A stretch of 5,127 bases of DNA from Gammaproteobacteria bacterium (GTDB lineage: Bacteria > Pseudomonadota > Gammaproteobacteria > Granulosicoccales > Granulosicoccaceae): NCBI GenBank assembly GCA_019634245.1, contig JAHQVR010000293.1, forward strand, positions 1 through 5,127, in the 5' to 3' direction. Position 1 is the first letter of the stretch. Every line of letters begins with the position of its first letter. Below, in pieces: positions 1-5,127 of the stretch. A model generated the notes under the pieces. That model worked only from the letters and a program-made list of their open reading frames with translations. It ran no database searches and was not told where the DNA came from. The position numbers and the translations under genes are program-made.

Positions 1-140
1 AACACTACTTCCACTCCACTTAAAATGTCCCATTCCGATCCGTTGCAGGTCTAGGTCGGTTTCGCGCCGCCACCTCCACACTGGAATCGCTAACTACTGT
101 GCCCAATTAATCGCGAGTGTTCCACCGCTCCCGCATTATT

Positions 141-196
141 CACCAAGTTTGCCTCGGAATCAAAATTCGTCCGGCTACACGTGTTAAAACTTGGTG
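141..196 (-). repeat. 10-bp inverted repeat with 36-nt loop across the end of the operon
   Basis: CACCAAGTTT at 141-150 pairs exactly with AAACTTGGTG at 187-196; one arm contains the last three codons of the small gene. The loop holds a weaker inner stem (GAAT/ATTC or CGGA/TCCG) and the 8-bp palindrome ACACGTGT (177-184). No U-tract follows on the minus strand (next bases AATAATGCGG), so it is only a tentative 3'-end or terminator structure. Apart from this, I see no supportable feature in 1-183. Confidence 0.4.
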
Positions 197-594
197 TAGG
201 CCTGCCGTAACTGTACCAACGGATGCCTTTCAGACATTTGGAATTTAATTAAGAGCTCACGTGCAATCATATCGCGATCTTGTTGATTATCGGGCAACGC
301 AATGCTATCCGGTACACGCACCCAGCCGTTGATATTCCGGTCAAATACTGCCGGATTCCCCTCTTCGTACCCCATATGCACATCTTCAAGCCAGTTTAGA
401 TCTTCCCAACCCATGGTCTCAATGTATTTCTGTAGAAAAGGCGTTAAGCGATCGTAATCGGGTACCAGGTTTACATCGTAGCGATAGCCAATGTGTTGAC
501 CGATTTCTTTTTCACGCGAAGACTCAAGACCATCGGTTTTTATAAACTGATCGACGTCTTTAATTTCTGAGCCTTTGTAACTTGTTCCAGCCAT
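184..594 (-). CDS. Small acidic protein of unknown family, last gene of the glnT-glxBCD operon
   Basis: I do not recognise this 136-residue protein. It is probably real: ATG at 594, GGAGAGG at 599-605 (GGAG 7 nt from the start), same strand, and only 56 bp after glxD. It has no signal peptide, no membrane segment and no cysteine, so it should be soluble and is not an Fe-S or thiol protein. It is acidic (about 24 Asp/Glu against 16 Lys/Arg). The N-terminal ~35 residues are polar and charged. A central aromatic and acidic block, MGWEDLNWLEDVHMGYEEG (61-79), is followed by NINGWVRVP (87-95) and a probable amphipathic C-terminal helix (about 105-135). The regular hydrophobic and aromatic pattern suggests a folded domain. 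Its place after glxD suggests an accessory subunit, assembly factor or regulator of the GlxBCD complex. That role is inferred from neighbourhood only. Confidence 0.85.
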   Translation of the reverse strand: MAGTSYKGSEIKDVDQFIKTDGLESSREKEIGQHIGYRYDVNLVPDYDRLTPFLQKYIETMGWEDLNWLEDVHMGYEEGNPAVFDRNINGWVRVPDSIALPDNQQDRDMIARELLIKFQMSERHPLVQLRQAYTKF

Positions 595-610
595 TGTTCC
601 TCTCCGAAGA

Positions 611-636
611 AAGGGTTCGTAGTAGACCGAACCCTT
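611..636 (-). repeat. Perfect 9-bp hairpin between glxD and the small gene
   Basis: AAGGGTTCG at 611-619 is mirrored exactly by CGAACCCTT at 628-636 around an 8-nt loop. In the transcript, As precede the stem and UCUUC follows it, a weak terminator-like shape without a proper U-tract. It sits in the 56-bp spacer, just upstream of the ribosome binding site of the 136-residue gene. It could reduce read-through or mark an RNA processing point. A separate 10-bp DNA palindrome, TTAACGTTAA, lies at 638-647, next to the glxD stop codon. Confidence 0.6.
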
Positions 637-650
637 ATTAACGTTAACTC

Positions 651-2030
651 TTATAGATGGTGATAATCTTCTATACCCACCGTGTGATCCGTACCTGCCA
701 ATGGTACTCCGGCAATTGCTGAGGCCTCCATGGTTAAGGCGCCCAGATCTTCTGGTTCGAGAGAATGCAAATTGGTTTTACCGCAAGCGCGAGCAAACAT
801 TTGTGCTTCGATTGTCAGCGTATGCAGGAAGTTATAAACGCGCTCGGCAGCTTCATCAGGATTCAAACGCTGACGGAGTATCGGATCCTGGGTGGCCACA
901 CCCACGGGACAACGCCCCGAATGGCAGTGGTAACAATAACCCGGGTCCACGCCCATTTCTTCTTGGTAGTTGGCTTCTGGAATATCTTTGTTACAGTTAA
1001 GAGCCATCATTACTGAATGGCCCAAGGCGATTGCATCCGCACCCAATGCAATTGCTTTTGCAACATCTGCCCCGTTGCGAATGCCGCCAGCATAAACCAA
1101 GCTTATTTCACCTCGTTTACCGAGGTCATCGATGGCTTTACGTGCTTGACGGATTGCAGCCATACCCGGCACGCCGGTTTCTTCCGTTGCCAGGTGCGGC
1201 CCGGCACCCGTGCCACCTTCCATTCCATCAATATAAATGGAGTCAGGGTCGCACTTAACGGCCATACGTACGTCGTCATAGACGCGCGCCGCACCGAGTT
1301 TTAACTGTATGGGAATTTGCCAATCTGTGGCTTCGCGAATTTCTTGAATTTTAAGCGCAAGGTCATCGGGTCCCAGCCAATCCGGATGACGCGCTGGTGA
1401 GCGTTGATCGATTCCAGCAGGCAGGGAGCGCATCTCGGCAACTTGATCGGTCACTTTTTGACCCATTAAATGACCGCCCAAACCTACCTTACAACCTTGG
1501 CCGATAAAAAACTCACAGCCATCGGCCAACACCAAATGGTTTGGGTTAAACCCGTAGCGTGACTGGATACATTGATAAAACCATTTAGTGGAATAGCGAC
1601 GTTCATCGGGGATCATGCCGCCCTCACCCGAGCACGTCGCGGTACCAGCCATACTCGCACCACGCGCTAACGCCGTTTTTGCTTCAAAGCTTAACGCACC
1701 GAAACTCATACCGGTTACGTAAACCGGAATATCAAGTTCGATTGGCCGTTTAGCACGTGGACCTATAACCGTTTTTGTTAGGCATTTCTCCCGATAGCCT
1801 TCAATAACGAATCGCGTTAGTGTGCCGGGTAAAAAGGTAAGATCGTCCCAGTGTGGTATTTTCTTGAATAACGAAAAACCACGCATACGATAGCGACCGA
1901 GTTCGGACTTGATATGAATATCATCAATAACCGAAGGCGGAAATACAAAACTATTTCCCAAACGATTAACGTCACGGTCAAGCGGTTTTTTCTCGGGCAA
2001 CGGCCGAGCTTGTGGATCGGTTTTAGCCAT
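651..2030 (-). CDS. glxD: FMN-binding glutamate synthase-like catalytic subunit with Fe-S motif (GlxD/MgsC-like)
   Basis: This 459-residue protein matches the FMN and 2-oxoglutarate domain of glutamate synthase, where released amine is added to a 2-oxo acid and the imine is reduced. Landmarks in order are TGMSFGALS (106-113), CSGEGG (133-138), KVGLGGHL (181-188), LKLGAA with Lys244, DGMEGGTGAGP (268-278), AGGIRNGAD (314-322, flavin phosphate region) and CYHCHSGRCPVG with Cys366, Cys369 and Cys374. The C-x2-C-x4-C spacing is tighter than the C-x5-C-x4-C of classical GltS, which binds a 3Fe-4S cluster. There is no N-terminal ferredoxin domain and no glutaminase domain; those functions are separate or missing. 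The ATG start has AGGAG 6 nt upstream, 9 bp after glxC. The alternative is MgsC of N-methylglutamate synthase. No NAD(P)H-oxidising subunit is encoded in the window. Confidence 0.93.
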   Translation of the reverse strand: MAKTDPQARPLPEKKPLDRDVNRLGNSFVFPPSVIDDIHIKSELGRYRMRGFSLFKKIPHWDDLTFLPGTLTRFVIEGYREKCLTKTVIGPRAKRPIELDIPVYVTGMSFGALSFEAKTALARGASMAGTATCSGEGGMIPDERRYSTKWFYQCIQSRYGFNPNHLVLADGCEFFIGQGCKVGLGGHLMGQKVTDQVAEMRSLPAGIDQRSPARHPDWLGPDDLALKIQEIREATDWQIPIQLKLGAARVYDDVRMAVKCDPDSIYIDGMEGGTGAGPHLATEETGVPGMAAIRQARKAIDDLGKRGEISLVYAGGIRNGADVAKAIALGADAIALGHSVMMALNCNKDIPEANYQEEMGVDPGYCYHCHSGRCPVGVATQDPILRQRLNPDEAAERVYNFLHTLTIEAQMFARACGKTNLHSLEPEDLGALTMEASAIAGVPLAGTDHTVGIEDYHHL

Positions 2031-2036
2031 GGGTTG

Positions 2037-2041
2037 CTCCT
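2037..2041 (-). promoter_or_regulatory. glxD ribosome binding site overlapping the glxC stop codon
   Basis: AGGAG at 2037-2041 shares two bases with the TAG stop of glxC (2042-2040) and lies 6 nt before the glxD ATG (2030-2028). Termination on glxC therefore places ribosomes on the glxD site. This points to translational coupling and matched subunit amounts. Confidence 0.8.
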
Positions 2042-2885
2042 ATAATATGAGTTTTTTCTCGGAAGGTTCGAGGTTGTCGTAATTCCAAAGCTGTTTGCCA
2101 GCAACCACCTTCTTAAAATGACCTACGCCTTTATCGGGCATTAAATCGTACTGTGACAACTTGCGTGTTAGCCAGGCCTGATCCAAATCAGTCAGCTCTG
2201 CTTCGATAGCATCGACACCCAAGCTTTTGATATCACCACCGACAAAAATAGTACCGTCATACATAGAGTCGCCCAGATTCTTTCCGGCATTTCCACAAAA
2301 CACCATGCGTCCACGCTGCATCATAAACCCGGTTAAAGCACCGGTATCACCACCGACGATAATCGTGCCACCTTTTTGATCTATGCCAGTACGCGATCCA
2401 ACAGAACCACGGCAAACCAGATCACCGCCACGAATCGCAGCGCCAAATGTCGACCCTGCATTCTTTTCAATCAGTATGGTGCCAGCCATCATGTTCTCGC
2501 CGCAAGACCAACCTACGCGACCGTTAACCCGGACATTGGGGCCATCTAACAAGCCGGCACCGAAGTAACCTAGCGAGCCTTCGAACACCAAGTTCACTTT
2601 ACTTAGAATACCGACGCCCAAACTGTGTTTACCACGTGGGTTTAGAATTTTAATCGTGCCGTAGCCTTCATTCATCATGGCACGAATCTGACTATTTACT
2701 TGCGTGCTGCTTAGCGAGTCGGAATCAATTTCGCCCACTTTGTCAGTATCGACAACGGGAGCCCAGGGATATAAAAAATTCTCTTCTTCTGCAGGTTCGA
2801 AAAATTCCTGCATTGATCGACCCGTTAATGGCTCGGACATCATGCCGAGCTCACGGGCGCGTTCTTCTTGGCTTAAGCTTTCCAC
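2040..2885 (-). CDS. glxC: GXGXG beta-helix glutamate synthase-like subunit (GlxC/MgsB-like)
   Basis: This 281-residue protein corresponds to the C-terminal right-handed beta-helix domain of large-subunit glutamate synthase, found here as a free subunit. In GltS this domain is structural and packs between the glutaminase and FMN domains. Evidence is the glycine-rich periodic stretch from about residue 75 to 225, with repeated turns such as GVGIL, GGTIIVGGDTG, GNAGKN and GTIFVGGD, starting at NPRGKHSLGVGI. The start is the GTG at 2885, chosen for the consensus site AGGAGG 7 nt upstream, and it overlaps glxB by 13 nt. Residues 1 to about 50, including EPLTGRSMQEFF and an acidic EPAEEEN segment, precede the part that resembles shorter GlxC proteins and look like an N-terminal extension. 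A C-terminal tail (about 226-281) follows the helix. No catalytic residues are expected. The alternative name is MgsB. Confidence 0.9.
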   Translation of the reverse strand: MESLSQEERARELGMMSEPLTGRSMQEFFEPAEEENFLYPWAPVVDTDKVGEIDSDSLSSTQVNSQIRAMMNEGYGTIKILNPRGKHSLGVGILSKVNLVFEGSLGYFGAGLLDGPNVRVNGRVGWSCGENMMAGTILIEKNAGSTFGAAIRGGDLVCRGSVGSRTGIDQKGGTIIVGGDTGALTGFMMQRGRMVFCGNAGKNLGDSMYDGTIFVGGDIKSLGVDAIEAELTDLDQAWLTRKLSQYDLMPDKGVGHFKKVVAGKQLWNYDNLEPSEKKLIL

Positions 2886-3808
2886 ACGCGTACCTCCTCA
2901 TCGTACGGGTCATGAGTATCTATTTCTTGCGGCAAAACCGCGCGAATCGCAACTTCTTCAGATGCCATCGCGATTAAATCATCGGATTCGTATAACACTA
3001 GCGGCTTGGCTGCCATGGTGTCTTTCGCCATACCGAGCGAGTCGGCGGTTGCAACCAAATAAGTAAACACGCCATCGATTTCATCTATGGATTGACCAAG
3101 GCTATCTTCCAAAGAAATACCATTAGCGAGGTTGTCAGCGGTATAGACCGCGAGCAATTCGCTATCGCAATTGGACATAAAGCGATGCCCCTTACGTTCC
3201 ATTTGTCGGCGCATAATCCAATAGTTAGTGATCTGGCCGTTGTGCACGACGGAAACATCGTTATACGGAAACGCCCAATAAGGATGTGCCGAACGGATAT
3301 CAACGTCTGACTCGGTAGCCATGCGTGTGTGCCCAATGGCATGGGTTCCGCTAAAATCACTGAGACCATACTGCTCGGATACAACCGTGGCATCGCCAAG
3401 GTCTTTTATCAGTTCAAGTGCGTTACCGACTGAGAGTATTTCTACACCTTCTATATCTTCAATGTACTTTGCCAAAGCGCCCATATCACCACTATGACTT
3501 ATGATGTAACGCATTGCGTAGTCAGTCGCTTTGTCTTGCGTTTTGATCGTGGCACCATGCTCTTTGAGCCGCCCTTGAACACGCTCGACACGCTCCGCTA
3601 TAACATCGTTCATGTCATAGCCACTGTCCATATCTTCAGCCTCTGCAGCTTTAAAACGCAGTACAAACTCACCCTCTGAGGGATTACCGTAAACTGCGAA
3701 CCCAGTTGAGTCGGGGCCTCTGTGCTTCAATGCCTGTAGCATTGACGTCACCTCACCACCAATGTTGGCGGTTTTGCCCTTGTGTATCAGGCCTGCTATC
3801 CCGCACAT
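2873..3808 (-). CDS. glxB: Class II glutamine amidotransferase subunit (GlxB/MgsA-like)
   Basis: This 311-residue Ntn-hydrolase subunit would hydrolyse the gamma-amide of glutamine, or of a gamma-glutamyl alkylamide, and pass the freed amine to a partner synthase. The start is fixed by the MCGIAG N-terminus: Cys2 becomes the catalytic N-terminal nucleophile once Met is removed. A GGAG site lies 7 nt upstream (3816-3819). Other class II glutaminase landmarks are present: HRGPDSTG (residues 29-36), GHTRMAT with Arg162 for the substrate carboxylate, HNG (Asn190-Gly191) for the oxyanion hole, and NCDSE with Asp215. Compared with a compact glutaminase such as PurF, where the matching Arg is near residue 73, about 90 extra residues sit between positions 50 and 150. 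This is a lone glutaminase domain without a synthase domain, as in split GltS-like systems. It overlaps the next gene by 13 nt. MgsA of N-methylglutamate synthase is the main alternative name. Confidence 0.93.
   Translation of the reverse strand: MCGIAGLIHKGKTANIGGEVTSMLQALKHRGPDSTGFAVYGNPSEGEFVLRFKAAEAEDMDSGYDMNDVIAERVERVQGRLKEHGATIKTQDKATDYAMRYIISHSGDMGALAKYIEDIEGVEILSVGNALELIKDLGDATVVSEQYGLSDFSGTHAIGHTRMATESDVDIRSAHPYWAFPYNDVSVVHNGQITNYWIMRRQMERKGHRFMSNCDSELLAVYTADNLANGISLEDSLGQSIDEIDGVFTYLVATADSLGMAKDTMAAKPLVLYESDDLIAMASEEVAIRAVLPQEIDTHDPYDEEVRVWKA
2893..2898 (-). promoter_or_regulatory. Consensus ribosome binding site fixing a GTG start for glxC
   Basis: AGGAGG at 2893-2898 lies 7 nt before GTG (2885-2883), inside the last codons of glxB. 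This is ideal Shine-Dalgarno spacing. It favours GTG over the two in-frame Met codons at residues 15 and 16, which have no comparable site. Ribosomes would start glxC while still finishing glxB. Confidence 0.85.
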
Positions 3809-3834
3809 GCTTTTTCTCCGGCTAAGTTAATTTC

Positions 3835-3858
3835 TCCCGGTTGAATGTTCAACCGGGA
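3835..3858 (-). repeat. Perfect 11-bp inverted repeat upstream of glxB
   Basis: TCCCGGTTGAA at 3835-3845 is mirrored exactly by TTCAACCGGGA at 3848-3858 around a 2-nt centre. With a two-base bulge the pairing extends into flanking AATTT/AAATT. In RNA the innermost pairs would open to give a 4-6-nt loop on a GC-rich stem. The downstream sequence GAAAUUAACUU lacks a poly-U run, so it is not a textbook terminator. It lies 15 bases before the glxB ribosome binding site. Candidate roles are an mRNA processing or stability element, a partial attenuator, or a dyad operator on DNA. Confidence 0.65.
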
Positions 3859-3881
3859 AATTCAAATTTAATCTTGAAAGA

Positions 3882-3910
3882 ATTGGATCTAACGAAGGAA
3901 CAGATCCAAT
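3882..3910 (-). repeat. Perfect 9-bp inverted repeat directly after the glnT stop codon
   Basis: ATTGGATCT at 3882-3890 is exactly mirrored by AGATCCAAT at 3902-3910, leaving an 11-nt loop. It begins one base after the TAG stop (3914-3912) of the ligase gene. In the transcript the stem is followed by UCUUUC, not a real U-tract, so it is at best a weak intrinsic terminator. A partial terminator, a processing site or a 3'-end stabiliser between glnT and glxB are all possible. The symmetry is seen directly; the role is inferred. Confidence 0.6.
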
Positions 3911-3911
3911 G

Positions 3912-5126
3912 CTAGGGAAGCGCATCCATGTAAAAGTCCTGATCCCAATCGGACACCGTGTGCATAAAACGCTCCCACTCATCTTGCTTGTATTCATCAT
4001 ACAAACGGAACATTTCGCCTGGCATCGCAGATTGAATAACTTTGTCTTTGCGCAACTCAACTAATGCATCACCAAGATTCATTGGCAATCGTTTAACTTT
4101 TTTACCGGCGCTCATTGCTTCATAGATATTACGTTCTTCCGGCTTGCCAGGATCAAGCTTATTTTTCAAGCCATCGTCACAAGCCTTTAAAATACCCGCG
4201 CCCATTAGATAAGGATTGACCATGGAGTCAACGGAGCGGTATTCGAATCGGCCCGGTGCTGATACGCGCAAACCTGTCGTACGATTTTGAAAACCCCAGT
4301 CGGCAAATATAGGAGCCCAAAAACCTGTATCCCAAAGTCGACGGTACGAATTAACCGTGGAAGATCCGATCGCGGTTAGCGCACCCAAGTGATTGACAAT
4401 GCCGCCAATAGCCTGCAAACCTATTTTGCCGGGTAGCTGCGGATCTTTGGTGTCAGGCATAAAAGTATTGTCGCCACCATCACGGTACATATAATTACCT
4501 TTGCTGCCAGGCAAGTTTTTAGGATCGTTGCCGGTAGGACGCAAGACGTCTTTGCCGCCATTCCACAGCGATATGTTGTGATGGCAACCCGACGCCGATA
4601 CACCCATAAAGGGCTTAGTCATAAAGCAGGCAATCAGGTTAAATTCACGAGCAACTTGCGCGCAAATTTGCCTGTACGTTGTCAAACGATCAGCATTTCG
4701 TAGCACGTCGTCGAACTGCCAATTCAACTCTAATTGACCGGGTGCATCTTCGTGATCACCTTGAATCATGTCGAGCCCCATAAAGCGACAATACTCCATA
4801 ACCTTCATGTACACAGGTCGCAGGCTCTCGAATTGATCAATGTGATAACAATAAGGTTTTGAGAAGCCACCATTGGGCTTGCCATTCTCGTCGCGCTTCA
4901 ACCACATCATTTCCGGCTCTGTGCCACAGCGTAACTCGAGCCCTTTATGGTCTTTCTTGAATTGATCGTGGATGCGACGCAAATTTCCGCGGCAATCCGA
5001 AGTTAGGAACGCACCTGGATCTTCCTTCTCTTCACGATTGCGAAAAAGCGTGCAGTAAAAACGACCGACCCGTTTATCCCATGGCAACTGACTAAATGTT
5101 TCTGGCTCTGGGATACCAATTAGCTC
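3912..5126 (-). CDS. glnT: Type III glutamine synthetase-like gamma-glutamyl amide ligase (GlnT/GmaS family), 5' partial
   Basis: This is an ATP-dependent glutamate-amine ligase of the glutamine synthetase superfamily, presumably cytoplasmic. The frame is open to the right edge. Residues ELIGIPEPETFSQ precede the TTG at 5087, so that TTG is an internal Leu codon and the true start lies outside the window. About 404 residues are present; roughly 40-50 N-terminal residues of the usual ~440 are missing. Visible catalytic motifs, in order, are CGTEPEMMW (metal-binding glutamates), EDAPGQLELNW (two more metal glutamates), SASGCHHNISL (the ATP/glutamate loop, His kept), NRTTGLRV and GRFEYRSVDSMVNPYL (phosphate- and substrate-binding Arg and Glu). 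The type I adenylylation motif NLYDLPPEE is replaced by NIYEAMSAG, so GlnE-type control is unlikely. Being first in line before glxBCD suggests it supplies their amide substrate. Whether it uses ammonia (GlnT) or methylamine (GmaS) is open. Family assignment is firm; the specific symbol is less sure. Confidence 0.9.
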   Translation of the reverse strand, partial: ELIGIPEPETFSQLPWDKRVGRFYCTLFRNREEKEDPGAFLTSDCRGNLRRIHDQFKKDHKGLELRCGTEPEMMWLKRDENGKPNGGFSKPYCYHIDQFESLRPVYMKVMEYCRFMGLDMIQGDHEDAPGQLELNWQFDDVLRNADRLTTYRQICAQVAREFNLIACFMTKPFMGVSASGCHHNISLWNGGKDVLRPTGNDPKNLPGSKGNYMYRDGGDNTFMPDTKDPQLPGKIGLQAIGGIVNHLGALTAIGSSTVNSYRRLWDTGFWAPIFADWGFQNRTTGLRVSAPGRFEYRSVDSMVNPYLMGAGILKACDDGLKNKLDPGKPEERNIYEAMSAGKKVKRLPMNLGDALVELRKDKVIQSAMPGEMFRLYDEYKQDEWERFMHTVSDWDQDFYMDALP

Positions 5127-5127
5127 T

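Noticed and set aside
1..33. An ATG on the minus strand at 33 opens 11 codons (MGHFKWSGSSV) to the left edge and could be the start of another gene.
   Set aside because: It is too short to judge, the nearest purine-rich sequence is too close to the ATG for a good ribosome binding site, and no family is recognisable.
611..636. A classical Rho-independent terminator ending the operon after glxD.
   Set aside because: The hairpin is real, but it is followed by UCUUCGG rather than a U-tract, and a well-formed gene with its own ribosome binding site follows.
701..1304. Overlapping plus-strand open frames of 75-99 codons inside glxD.
   Set aside because: They lie antisense to a firmly identified gene, have no family features, and are explained as shadows of its codon pattern.
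1817..2104. A 95-codon minus-strand frame spanning the glxC-glxD junction.
   Set aside because: It overlaps both well-supported genes in another frame and its translation has no recognisable domain.
2704..3066. A 120-codon plus-strand frame across the glxB-glxC overlap.
   Set aside because: It is antisense to two well-supported genes, with low-complexity basic/serine-rich translation typical of a shadow frame.
3809..3911. An internal promoter in the glnT-glxB spacer.
   Set aside because: The spacer has AT-rich patches, but I could not find a convincing -35/-10 pair or a sigma-54 GG/GC element.
3827..4060. A 77-codon minus-strand frame starting inside the ligase gene and entering the spacer.
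   Set aside because: It is out of frame with the ligase, Cys/Met-rich without a domain, and overlaps the conserved ligase C-terminus.

Overview
The window looks like a piece of a Gram-negative, probably marine gammaproteobacterial, chromosome. The basis is moderate GC content, strong GGAG/AGGAG ribosome binding sites, tight operon packing and the protein families present. This assignment is inferred from sequence style and is not proven. Every gene I can support lies on the minus strand, so the operon reads from the right edge (5127) to the left edge. I see no tRNA, rRNA, mobile element or CRISPR array.

Layout in the direction of transcription: (1) 5126-3912, a 5'-truncated type III glutamine synthetase-like ligase (GlnT/GmaS family), open to the window edge. 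(2) 3911-3809, a 103-bp spacer with two tandem inverted repeats. (3) 3808-651, three tightly coupled genes that together make a split glutamate synthase-like enzyme: a class II glutamine amidotransferase (GlxB/MgsA-like), a GXGXG beta-helix protein (GlxC/MgsB-like) and an FMN/Fe-S synthase subunit (GlxD/MgsC-like). (4) 650-595, a 56-bp spacer with another perfect hairpin. (5) 594-184, a 136-residue acidic, cysteine-free protein of unknown family. (6) 183-1, an apparently non-coding end containing a long-loop inverted repeat that overlaps the last codons of the small gene.

The ligase would make a gamma-glutamyl amide (glutamine, or gamma-glutamylmethylamide if it is GmaS-like). The GlxBCD-type complex would release the amine from that amide and transfer it. 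In a GltS-like reaction it goes to 2-oxoglutarate, giving glutamate. In an N-methylglutamate synthase-like reaction, methylamine ends up in N-methylglutamate. The sequence alone does not decide between them. The N-methylglutamate dehydrogenase genes (mgdABCD) that usually accompany the methylamine route are not in the window, and one active-site motif of the ligase differs from the form I remember for GmaS. No NAD(P)H-oxidising GltD-type subunit is visible, so the electron donor is unknown. The conserved-looking but unrecognised small protein at the end of the operon is the most open part of the system.
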